Assembly (NCBI GenBank): GCA_017552455.1
Contig: JAFZPX010000013.1
Location: 1 to 64,000 of the forward strand
Source of the DNA: Clostridiales bacterium
GTDB taxonomy: Bacteria; Bacillota; Clostridia; Saccharofermentanales; Saccharofermentanaceae
Reading direction: 5' to 3'
Length of the DNA: 64,000 nucleotides
A program made the position numbers and the translations under genes. Positions 33,392-41,579 of the stretch are shown here, piece by piece. The notes beneath the pieces are model-generated. The model saw only the letters and a list, made by a program, of their open reading frames with translations. It had not been told where the DNA came from and did not search any database. Position 1 is the first letter of the stretch. Each line of letters opens with the position of its first letter.

Positions 33392-36388
33392 TCACTTCTT
33401 AGCAGTCATTGGCTGACAATAGAAGCCGGCTGCGTGCCATACAGCATCCTTTTTATTGATCGGATCATCATCTTCTGCGTTCATTAGAAGCTCGATCAAC
33501 TCAGAGAATGTATCAACCGTGCGCTTGATCTTCTCTTCAGAATACAGAGCCTGATTGAACATAAGATAAGGAACGATTCCGTCAGGGGTCTCGATTATCT
33601 GGAACGCGAGGCTTCTGGAATTAACAGGAGCGTTACTCGTAACGTTCAAGCGAGTGCCGCCGATTGATCCGATATCCGTTGTGCTCATAATCTCGGAAGT
33701 CTCGTAACAGACGATACATGTATCATGCTCGAAGACGTTATCCTGCTTAACGCTCCACTCATAAGCACAGTGAGCAAGCATAACATTGGACCTGTCAGAA
33801 AGCGCCTTGAAGTATTCGCCTACAGTCATGTTCTCGTCCAATTCGAGACCAATCGTTATATAGCGGAAGAGACAACCAAACGCATTCTTCTTAATCTCGT
33901 CAGTTCTGTCGTGGAAGATCCAGTCTGCCATGACCTGATTCTTCTTTTCCATTGAAGCAATTCCAAGAAGTGCAACTGCACTGAAGAAGAGATTACGAGA
34001 CAGATGGTGCCTCTTCTCGAAGGCAGCCATATCATCCAAAGAAATCATCTTTAGAGGTAAAAGCGTACGGCCGGACGGGCGGTTCTGCGTATCAGGAACG
34101 AGGTTAATACACCATTCTTTGTTACCATAAGCTTCATCAATGAATGCCTTGTCTCCCCTGTAGCGCTTGCTCTCACGAAGCTCCTCTTCGCTATTAAGAT
34201 ATGCATAGTAAGTATCAAGCGGAAGCTCCTCACCGTTCCAAGCCTTAACTATATCATCATTAAGAAGATGCATTCCGGTGCCGTCAGTCATAATATGGTG
34301 AATCTCCCAGAACAGGTAAACGGATTCCTCAGTCTGATAGATACCTGCATGGATCAAAGGCTCACCGATCATTATGAACGGACGCATAAGGTTCTCAGAG
34401 AGCTTCTTAAACTCCGCTTCCGTCATCTTCTCAACTGATATCTGAAGCTTCTTCTCCGGTGCGATACGCTGAACAAGAGAGCCCTCTTCGTTGAATTCAA
34501 ATACGGTAAACAATGCTGTCCTGTTTGCCAAAGCCTTATTTACAGCTTCGCAAAGACGGTTCGCATCGAAGTCCTTCTCGAAGCGGTACAAGCGCGGCAG
34601 GTTCCACATGATAGTGTGCGGCGAGAAGATGCAGTAATCAAATATAGAGATCTGGTTAGGTGTAAGAGGGTGCTCCTTGCAACGTGCCTGTGCTTCGCTT
34701 TTCGCGATGTCCACGGGCTGCTTGCCTGCTTCACGCTCGTCGTAAATTGCTGCTATGCGCTCCGGCGTACACCCTGCGAAAATATCCGAAGCAAGAAGTC
34801 CCGGCAAATCGGCTTCTGACAGCACACACATCGTGCCCAGGGAGTCTCCACCCAAATGATAGAAGTTGTCGTGGATGCCGACGTTCTCCACTGACAGCGC
34901 ACTCTCAAAGGCACTGCACAGGATACGCTCAGTCTCGGTGCGGGGTGCTTCATACTCCGCGCGCTCTGCTTTGGGCTCAGGTTTGGGAAGAGCTCTTCTG
35001 TTCATCTTACCGTTAGGCAGAACAGGAACTTCGTCCACCTTAACGAAATAGGAAGGGATCATGTAGTAAGGAAGATACCTTTCCATCTCGCTTCTTACTT
35101 TCATCTCGTCGAGCTCGATATCTGCTGTGTAGTACAAGCATACGAAGGCGTGAAGCTGATCCTCAAAGCCTCTTGCTGCACACCAGTCAACACCAAGAAC
35201 CTTCTTACCTACAGCTTCAATCTCAGCGGGCTCGATACGGTTACCGTTGATCTTGATCATGTCGTTATTACGGCCGAGAAGAACGAGGTTGCCGTCAGGA
35301 AGTCTCTTGGCGATATCACCTGTGTGATAGATGCCGTCGATAAGGACTTCTTTCGTATGCTCGGGCAAGTTGATATATCCTCTGAAGAACGGATCCTCAA
35401 TAACGATCTCGCCCTCTTCCATATCAGAAACTTCATTGCCGTCCTCATCAAGGAGCATTACATTAATCTGATCAATATTAGGCTTTCCTACAGGACACTC
35501 ATCGTATTTCTTGTCGATGATGAACTCCGCAACAGGGAAGCTCGTCTCACTCATAGCATATGCATTTACGAGCTCCGGACCTTCGATGAAGTATCCGTTA
35601 CAAGGCTCACTGCTTATCTGAATCTGACGGATGCTCTTACCCAGATCACCGATAAGACGAAGCAGTGACGGCGATGCAAGCAGAACTGTGATGCGGTTGT
35701 TATCAAGATACTGCTTTAGAGTGATCGGATTCTTAATTACCGCGTATGAGACTACGAACAGATGGCAGCCTTCATAGATAGAAACGATAAAACGTCTGAT
35801 AGACGCATTAAAGTTCAAAGGCGAGATCAGTGCAAGACGATCTGATTCGAGAAGTCTTGGCTTTCCGGTTCTTCCGTCACATGAAGCAGCCTTAACCATC
35901 TTGATGCTGCCATACTCATGAAGAACGCCCTTAGGATTTCCTGTAGTTCCTGATGTATAGATCGCGAATGCTGCATCGTGAATGTCTGTATGCTCATATC
36001 CATCCAAAGCATCAGTCTTTAAGATCTCATTCCAAGCTCTTAAATCGATGACAGCCTTGCAGCCGCAGTCTTTCTTAATAAATGCGATACGCTCCAGCGG
36101 ATAACTGTCTTCAACCAAAGTGAATGCAGCGCCCGCTTTCCATATACCAAGTATGGCAATAAGTGCGATTCCGCCTCGCGGCATGCATATAAGTACAAAG
36201 TCTTCCTTGCCTATATTCTGAGCGCGAAGCCATGCATAGACTTTACCGGACAGCTCATCAACCTGCCGTCTGCTTATTCCTCGCGGATGCCTCTCGTCTG
36301 TCAGTGCCAAAGCATTGGGATTCTGCGCAACACTTCTCTTCCACGCATTTACAATATATTCAGTTTGTTCAACAAATGTAAGGTCCAT
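33392..36388 (-). CDS. Single-module non-ribosomal peptide synthetase, A-T-C order
   Basis: 998 residues. The adenylation domain is about 1-490 (A3 YTSGTTGNPKG, A5 NAYAMSET, A10 PNGKMNRRALP), the thiolation domain about 500-570 (Ser516 in GGDSLG) and the condensation domain about 585-980 (HHxxxDG active site as HHIMTDG, His697-Gly703). Start ATG 36388 follows AAGGAGG at 8 nt; the open frame extends 13 codons further up without a site. A-T-C with no initiating C, thioesterase or reductase and no tailoring genes is unusual: the loaded amino acid would be joined to a free acceptor. No phosphopantetheinyl transferase is visible. A near-palindrome lies 93 nt upstream of the start, and a hairpin terminator follows. 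Confidence 0.85.
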   Translation of the reverse strand: MDLTFVEQTEYIVNAWKRSVAQNPNALALTDERHPRGISRRQVDELSGKVYAWLRAQNIGKEDFVLICMPRGGIALIAILGIWKAGAAFTLVEDSYPLERIAFIKKDCGCKAVIDLRAWNEILKTDALDGYEHTDIHDAAFAIYTSGTTGNPKGVLHEYGSIKMVKAASCDGRTGKPRLLESDRLALISPLNFNASIRRFIVSIYEGCHLFVVSYAVIKNPITLKQYLDNNRITVLLASPSLLRLIGDLGKSIRQIQISSEPCNGYFIEGPELVNAYAMSETSFPVAEFIIDKKYDECPVGKPNIDQINVMLLDEDGNEVSDMEEGEIVIEDPFFRGYINLPEHTKEVLIDGIYHTGDIAKRLPDGNLVLLGRNNDMIKINGNRIEPAEIEAVGKKVLGVDWCAARGFEDQLHAFVCLYYTADIELDEMKVRSEMERYLPYYMIPSYFVKVDEVPVLPNGKMNRRALPKPEPKAERAEYEAPRTETERILCSAFESALSVENVGIHDNFYHLGGDSLGTMCVLSEADLPGLLASDIFAGCTPERIAAIYDEREAGKQPVDIAKSEAQARCKEHPLTPNQISIFDYCIFSPHTIMWNLPRLYRFEKDFDANRLCEAVNKALANRTALFTVFEFNEEGSLVQRIAPEKKLQISVEKMTEAEFKKLSENLMRPFIMIGEPLIHAGIYQTEESVYLFWEIHHIMTDGTGMHLLNDDIVKAWNGEELPLDTYYAYLNSEEELRESKRYRGDKAFIDEAYGNKEWCINLVPDTQNRPSGRTLLPLKMISLDDMAAFEKRHHLSRNLFFSAVALLGIASMEKKNQVMADWIFHDRTDEIKKNAFGCLFRYITIGLELDENMTVGEYFKALSDRSNVMLAHCAYEWSVKQDNVFEHDTCIVCYETSEIMSTTDIGSIGGTRLNVTSNAPVNSRSLAFQIIETPDGIVPYLMFNQALYSEEKIKRTVDTFSELIELLMNAEDDDPINKKDAVWHAAGFYCQPMTAKK

Positions 36389-36480
36389 ACCCCAGCCCTC
36401 CTTCATAATCTGTGACCTTTCGATCACAAAGTAATTATCAGACTGGCATTAACTCAAACCAATGCGTAATGTCGCCACGA

Positions 36481-36500
36481 AGTGTCGCTTAAGCAACACT
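36481..36500. promoter_or_regulatory. Near-perfect 20-bp palindrome upstream of the NRPS (site a)
   Basis: AGTGTCGCTTAAGCAACACT has only one mismatched pair. Variants occur at 52533-52552, 54861-54880 and 56862-56881. The position, 93-112 nt before the NRPS start, suits an activator site. Confidence 0.5.
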
Positions 36501-36538
36501 ATTCATAGGAATTGTCTATTTACGCAGTATGATCCTTC

Positions 36539-37363
36539 TCAGATCAATCCTATATAAGATGCAGTTATCTCGGTTATCTCATTAGTTATGCGATCGTATA
36601 CATAGTCACCCGTTCTTAAATCTGAACAGGTAAGCATTATGTCGTTAGGATACTTATTTTGAATACCGATAATGGTACCTTGTGTTATTCCAAATTCAGG
36701 GTTCGTCGTATAAAGATCCGGCGCAGAGAATGTATGCAGGATCTCGTGCGCATATACAGCAGGAGGATTGACCATACCGTAATCGATATAGTACAGGAAC
36801 ACTATCTCGTTATCGCTCTCCATTCCGGGATACCAGTTACGTGTACAAGTTATCGCGGGATTATTCACATCTGTATTAAACACCGCGAGGAAAACTGCGT
36901 TATCTGCCTGATACTTTTCCTTGAGATAATCGACATCAATATACTCATCGATGTTGCTCCACATCACCTCATCATTCGCATCGTAATCTCTCTCGAACTC
37001 CACATTCTCCATATTACGGTCAACTCTTACATAATAAGCAAGATCTTCATGCGTTATGAAATCAGTTATGAACTCAGCCTCGCCGCCGTAGTTGCTTACC
37101 TGCTCTTCGAGATAATCTCCGGCTATGGAAAGATACTCGTTTACGTTATCGATTCTTTCAATATCTTCATTATTCTTAACGCTCCACCCGTATTCAACAT
37201 CACTTACGAAAAGCGTAATTACAATAGTAGTGCCGTTGATGTCTCCCGCGCTGCCACGATCGTTACCTCCGGTAAAGAAGGAAACATAATTTGTAAACAT
37301 ATTGAGCGCTGTAAAAAGTGCTATTAATGTTTTACACACACTGTGCGTTGCATAAGTATTCAT
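36539..37363 (-). CDS. Putative zinc metalloprotease
   Basis: 274 residues from ATG 37363 (GGAG 8 nt before; an earlier in-frame start lacks one). One hydrophobic N-terminal segment (about 10-32) suggests membrane anchoring or export. The catalytic motif HEILHTFSAPD (His206, Glu207, His210, Asp216) is the HExxHxxxxxD gluzincin/metzincin-like site seen in secreted M6-like and related peptidases. It ends 150 nt before the NRPS start, same strand. No propeptide or known C-terminal domain is recognised. Linkage to the NRPS may be chance. Confidence 0.62.
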   Translation of the reverse strand: MNTYATHSVCKTLIALFTALNMFTNYVSFFTGGNDRGSAGDINGTTIVITLFVSDVEYGWSVKNNEDIERIDNVNEYLSIAGDYLEEQVSNYGGEAEFITDFITHEDLAYYVRVDRNMENVEFERDYDANDEVMWSNIDEYIDVDYLKEKYQADNAVFLAVFNTDVNNPAITCTRNWYPGMESDNEIVFLYYIDYGMVNPPAVYAHEILHTFSAPDLYTTNPEFGITQGTIIGIQNKYPNDIMLTCSDLRTGDYVYDRITNEITEITASYIGLI

Positions 37364-37442
37364 CGTGGTGTCTCCGTCAGTTAACGCTCTATATTCATAT
37401 GCAACGTATTTTATCAAAGAAGGTAAGGGAACGACATAAAAT

Positions 37443-37482
37443 GCCGCCTGATTCCTTTAGTGGGGGGCGTGAAACAGGCGGC
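37443..37482 (-). terminator. Hairpin downstream of the gan operon
   Basis: GCCGCCTG (37443-37450) and CAGGCGGC (37475-37482) form an 8-bp GC-rich stem with a 24-nt loop. On the minus strand ATTTTATG follows. It lies 16 nt past the stop of the last gan gene. Confidence 0.5.
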
Positions 37483-37497
37483 TATGGGGGGATGGAA

Positions 37498-38610
37498 CTA
37501 TTTATGAAATTCTTTTATGACCCTTAGTGCGGGGAGCGCATTTCCGTCGTAATCGAAAAGCGCCTGATTGGCCCACTCGTTTCCACCGGGACCTTTCTCT
37601 CCCGTGTAAGCAAGTGCAGCATCTGTTGCCCAGCCTACTCCGGGAACCGGTATCCAACCGGGCTCCCAATAGAAGAAGCCTTTGTTAAGATCTCCTCCTG
37701 AAGAACGCTTAAGAAACTCCTTCATAAACTCACACTGTCCTTCGACAGTAAGGGGGTACTCCACCTTCTCGGCGAGCTCCTTTCTTGTGGCAAAACCTTT
37801 TCGCTCAGAGGGAGCAAGCTTCTCGTAGGAAGAATAGTCCTCCATGGTAAAGCCTGTAGAAACCTCCGCTACCACAGTCTGCTTCCCGTAGCGCTTTTCC
37901 ATGTCGCGCATGTTGAACTCAAGCTGCTCCATGGTGCCGTGCCAGAAAGGATAGTAGGACAGACCGATGACGTCGAAGTCCTCACCGCGCTTAATGTAGT
38001 TATCGAACCACTCAACATACATGGGATTATTGCCGCCGTTATCAAGATGGATCATCACAGGGATGGACGCATCAAACTCGCGGCAGGCTTTAATACCCGC
38101 ACTTATAAAGGATGCGATGTTGTCGAATTCAGGCTTAAGTCCATATGGCCAAAGAAGGCCGTTTGTGACCTCGTTGCCGACCGCGATCATGTCGGGAGCA
38201 ACGTCTTTCCCGCCCATCGCAGCAAGCACGTCACGGGTGTAGTCGTGAACGGCAGTAATTAGCTCAGGCACAGTTAAGCCGCGCCACGCCTTAGGCATTG
38301 TCTGCTTGCCGGGATCGGCCCAGAAGTCTGAATAGTGAAGGCACAAAAGAACCTTAAGACCGATTTCCTTGGCGCGGCGTGAGATCTCTATGAGCTTAGA
38401 TAGATCATTAGTTCCGGCGCCATAAGGCTCACCTTCTTCCGAATAAGGATCATTCCAAAGTCTTACCCTCACATAGTTGAAACCGTAGGACTTCAGGATG
38501 CTTAGAAGATCGCCTTCTTTTCCGCCGTCGTAAAACTTCGCGCCGTGGTTTTCTTCCTCGATCAGAGTAGAGATATCGGCACCTTTAATGTAGTCGTTGA
38601 TCGTAATCAT
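37498..38610 (-). CDS. ganB: GH53 endo-beta-1,4-galactanase, cytosolic form
   Basis: 370 residues without signal peptide. Clan GH-A barrel of family GH53, which cuts beta-1,4-galactan in pectin side chains. Acid/base Glu147 sits in VGNEVTNG and nucleophile Glu249 in VVAEVSTG; FNYVRVRLWNDP near 44-55, LHYSDFWADPGKQ and GFFYWEPGWIPV are family landmarks. It is the last gene of the importer operon and would act on imported galacto-oligosaccharides. A second, exported GH53 with an extra domain is at 47839. Bacillus GanB is secreted, so an intracellular copy is a variation on the gan theme. Confidence 0.88.
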   Translation of the reverse strand: MITINDYIKGADISTLIEEENHGAKFYDGGKEGDLLSILKSYGFNYVRVRLWNDPYSEEGEPYGAGTNDLSKLIEISRRAKEIGLKVLLCLHYSDFWADPGKQTMPKAWRGLTVPELITAVHDYTRDVLAAMGGKDVAPDMIAVGNEVTNGLLWPYGLKPEFDNIASFISAGIKACREFDASIPVMIHLDNGGNNPMYVEWFDNYIKRGEDFDVIGLSYYPFWHGTMEQLEFNMRDMEKRYGKQTVVAEVSTGFTMEDYSSYEKLAPSERKGFATRKELAEKVEYPLTVEGQCEFMKEFLKRSSGGDLNKGFFYWEPGWIPVPGVGWATDAALAYTGEKGPGGNEWANQALFDYDGNALPALRVIKEFHK

Positions 38611-38615
38611 AGTAT

Positions 38616-38834
38616 TCAGTCGAAGTCGAATTTCTCGAATCTTTGCATCATCGCTTTATAGCGCGTTCTTACCATCTCATTCATCTCGAGGACCTTATCC
38701 TCGGTACCCGTGAACTGGCATCTGATGCAGTAGTATTCATTCTTGTCTTTGTCGAAGAACATATCGATATCGAGGTCGCGCAGGAAGCACGAGGGACATC
38801 TGTAGTTTAATCTGCCTTTTCCAGATTGAGCCAT
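38616..38834 (-). CDS. Small zinc-ribbon protein in the gan operon
   Basis: 72 residues with Cys pairs CPSC near 13-16 and CIRC near 36-39, a short zinc ribbon followed by a charged helix. The start ATG 38834 (GGGGAGG 10 nt before) lies within the end of the upstream 612-residue gene (28-nt overlap), so the two are coupled. Function is unknown; tight linkage suggests it partners or stabilises the upstream protein (inference). Confidence 0.55.
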   Translation of the reverse strand: MAQSGKGRLNYRCPSCFLRDLDIDMFFDKDKNEYYCIRCQFTGTEDKVLEMNEMVRTRYKAMMQRFEKFDFD

Positions 38835-40645
38835 GTGGTAATGTCCTCCCCTTCTGATATTTTCTTTGTCATGCCGAGAGTATACATAGGCGAGAAAGCA
38901 TAGCCCTCACGGATGTAGACCTTAGCATCATCCTTCGTCTCAAGCGAGACACGTGTATCGATCGCAGGTATAGTTGCTACCGCCTTGCCGCCGCCTTCAG
39001 AAGACAGCTCACGGCACTTATACTCATACTTCAATGAATCGGGTGTCTTGCCGCCTTCCACGGAAAGCGTGATGCCCGTCATATCCTCAGGATACTCCGT
39101 AGTACCATAGCAGCCGACCATGTACTCGTTGATGGTAACCTCCGCAGAAGGATCACTCATGGAGAGGATCTTGCGTTCAAACTTGATCGCAGAAGAACCC
39201 TTCTCGAACGTGATCACCGTCTGAAGTTTAACAGTAAGATCGTAGAACTCGATATCAACGGGATCCAGTGTAAGGATCTTGGCATCTTCGGTCTCGCTGA
39301 AGTGCGCCTTTGTCCTGCAAAGACAAAGATCAACTTCCTCTCCACCGTGTGATATCTTAGCCGAACGGACTGTACCCTCACCCGCATAGTGAGTGAAATA
39401 TCCCGCTCTGTACTTCTCCTGAATAAGGAACGGATACGATGCATCCTGAACATGCGGAGTGCCGATTCCGACCTTCCAATCAAGCTTCGCAACATACGGC
39501 CTTAAGTCGACCAGCGCACCGCCCTGATCCATATTGATGCAGGCTCGCATGTAAGGATCTGTATACCAGAACACCTGCTTATCGGAACCGTAAAGAATAT
39601 CTCTCCACAAAGCGCACTCCGGCTCCTCATAAGTCTTCTTCTCACGGTAGTAATCAGCAAACTCAGCCATCGTCAGATCTTTAAGCTTGCCCTCTTTCTT
39701 AAGCTTGCCGTAGTAAGCCATTCCGTCCTCGTAAGACTTCTTAAGAAGTTCATACGGAGCTTCCCAGCGGCCCATCTTGTTAAGCCAGCCGGGACCTACA
39801 AACATCATGTTGTAAGAATAGCCGTCGTTATACTTCGCAAGAGCTCTGTACTGATCGATGATGTTATAAAGATACGGATACTCCCATGTCTTTGAATCAT
39901 AGATCATGCCGCGCAGTACATTCTGAGGATGCGTTCCGAAGTTACTTCCGTTACCGTCGTAGCACGCGATAAGGTCTCGCGAAAGGTGAGGGATAGCAAC
40001 TATACCGGAGTCTTCTTCCTCATTTGCTGCAGGAGCATGCGTATTCTGCTTCGAAGGTATCCAGGGGTTCCAAGGACCCCCGTCGAAAAGCGTATACCAC
40101 GAGTTATTACATGTGTGGTAAGCCTTGGGGCCTTCCTCCCAGCAAGTTGCTACAGCACACTTAACAGAAGGGTACTTACTCTTAATGTAGTTAGTAAGAT
40201 CTGCATCCATGTAGTAAGAACCTGTCGACTCCGGATAGAACCCGAAGATGTCGTAGAACTTTCCGAATACGTCGTCTACGATCCTGATCTTATCCTCCAT
40301 GGAGAACATCCAGATACAGAAATCCTTGGTGTTGTATTTCTTCCTGAACTCCTCACAGGGAAGGCCCAGCAATGACAGCGCTATCTCGTCACCGTATGTG
40401 TCGTGATCGTGCTTTGCTATGCCAATCGCCTCTTCGTTGAAAAGGCTGGCATATGTCATCTGAATCGTAGTCTTAAGACCATTCTTGTGTGCCGTCTCCT
40501 GCTGGAATCTGAATATGTCCAAAGACTCCGTTAAGAGCGACTTTCTACCAATATCCTCCTTCTTCCCCTGCCCTGTCACCTTCTCGGCATACTCGGGAAC
40601 CATCTCGGGTCGATGGATGATATTCACAACAAAATCATTTTGCAT
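38807..40645 (-). CDS. Uncharacterised 612-residue protein of the gan operon
   Basis: 612 residues from ATG 40645, with AAGGAG about 12 nt upstream; the frame is open further but would overlap ganQ. There are no signal peptide or membrane helices. The first ~350 residues have many Trp, Tyr, His and Asp residues and a barrel-like alternation (NGLKTTIQMTYASLF; GSYYMDADLTNYIKSKYP), reminiscent of polysaccharide deacetylase or GH57/GH38-like catalytic barrels. The last ~230 residues are beta-rich, ending with a sandwich-like segment. Genomic position between the galactan importer and galactanase strongly suggests a role on imported galactan or arabinogalactan fragments. I cannot place it in a CAZy family. 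Confidence 0.6.
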   Translation of the reverse strand: MQNDFVVNIIHRPEMVPEYAEKVTGQGKKEDIGRKSLLTESLDIFRFQQETAHKNGLKTTIQMTYASLFNEEAIGIAKHDHDTYGDEIALSLLGLPCEEFRKKYNTKDFCIWMFSMEDKIRIVDDVFGKFYDIFGFYPESTGSYYMDADLTNYIKSKYPSVKCAVATCWEEGPKAYHTCNNSWYTLFDGGPWNPWIPSKQNTHAPAANEEEDSGIVAIPHLSRDLIACYDGNGSNFGTHPQNVLRGMIYDSKTWEYPYLYNIIDQYRALAKYNDGYSYNMMFVGPGWLNKMGRWEAPYELLKKSYEDGMAYYGKLKKEGKLKDLTMAEFADYYREKKTYEEPECALWRDILYGSDKQVFWYTDPYMRACINMDQGGALVDLRPYVAKLDWKVGIGTPHVQDASYPFLIQEKYRAGYFTHYAGEGTVRSAKISHGGEEVDLCLCRTKAHFSETEDAKILTLDPVDIEFYDLTVKLQTVITFEKGSSAIKFERKILSMSDPSAEVTINEYMVGCYGTTEYPEDMTGITLSVEGGKTPDSLKYEYKCRELSSEGGGKAVATIPAIDTRVSLETKDDAKVYIREGYAFSPMYTLGMTKKISEGEDITTWLNLEKAD

Positions 40646-40667
40646 TGTAAGAATTCTCTCCTTAGAA

Positions 40668-41579
40668 TTAGCCCTTTGAAGCGCCTCCTGTGACACCTTC
40701 TACGTAATACTTCTGCATGAGCATGAACAATACGGAGATCGGGATGGAAATGAGAAGTCCGCCTGCACAGAAGATTGAGAAGTAGTGAGACTTTAAGTCC
40801 TTACCAAGCATATTGTAAAGACCGATCGCTACTGTCCAGTCTGAAGAGATACCGGAGTTAAGCATGAGCTTAGCGAATACGAAGTCTGCCCAAGGAGCAA
40901 GGAATGCACTTATGACTGTATATACGATGATAGGCTTGGACAGAGGAAGGATGATCCTGAAGAATATCTGAATCTCAGAAGCACCGTCCAATCTCGCGGC
41001 CTCTCTGATCGTTGTCGGGATAGTATCCATGAAGCCCTTACATATCAGGTAACCGAGACCTGCACCCGCAGAGTATACGATAACCATACCAATGTGGCTG
41101 TTTGTAAGTCCCAGCTGCTTCATTACGAAGTAAACAGCGATCATGGACAATACGCCAGGGAACATGTTGAGGATGATGGAGAATTTCATCATCTCCTGTC
41201 TGCCCTTAAATCTCATACATGAGAATGCATAAGATACCATCAAAACGAATGCTGTCGAGATGATACAAGAGAACGTCGCGATGATGAACGTATTCTTGAA
41301 CCATGCTACGTACTGACATACCGAATCAGGTTCGAACAGAACGATCTTGAAGTTATCAAGTGTCCAGCCCTGAGCCGGGAAGAAATGCATCGTATCGATT
41401 CCCCTGTACTTGGAGAATGCTGTTACGAGAAGCCACAGGATCGGGATGATCCAAATGAATGCGAAGATAGCGATGAGAGCATTGATGATAATGGTCGATG
41501 TAAGCTCTGACTTCTTCTTCGAACGGAGTTTCTCTTCTCTCATAAAGTAATTGTCATTTTTGCTGATTGTCTTAGCCAT
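40668..41579 (-). CDS. ganQ: Galacto-oligosaccharide ABC importer permease GanQ/MalG-type
   Basis: 303 residues with six membrane helices. The EAA loop of the BPD_transp_1 family is visible (EAARLDGASEIQIFFRIILPLSKP), as is the typical MalG C-terminus YVEGVTGGASKG. ATG 41579 shares one base with the stop of ganP (TAATG), showing coupling. By analogy with Bacillus subtilis GanSPQ it imports galactan oligosaccharides, driven by a shared ATPase (MsmX-type) encoded elsewhere; no ATPase gene is in this locus. Confidence 0.88.
   Translation of the reverse strand: MAKTISKNDNYFMREEKLRSKKKSELTSTIIINALIAIFAFIWIIPILWLLVTAFSKYRGIDTMHFFPAQGWTLDNFKIVLFEPDSVCQYVAWFKNTFIIATFSCIISTAFVLMVSYAFSCMRFKGRQEMMKFSIILNMFPGVLSMIAVYFVMKQLGLTNSHIGMVIVYSAGAGLGYLICKGFMDTIPTTIREAARLDGASEIQIFFRIILPLSKPIIVYTVISAFLAPWADFVFAKLMLNSGISSDWTVAIGLYNMLGKDLKSHYFSIFCAGGLLISIPISVLFMLMQKYYVEGVTGGASKG

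Noticed and set aside
36659..37327. 222-codon plus-strand open frame opposite the metalloprotease
   Set aside because: The minus strand carries HEILH and a ribosome binding site; the plus frame has neither a start signal nor recognisable motifs.
40646..40696. 17-codon N-terminal extension of the 612-residue gan protein
   Set aside because: It would overlap the end of ganQ by 29 nt and has no ribosome binding site, whereas ATG 40645 has AAGGAG upstream.
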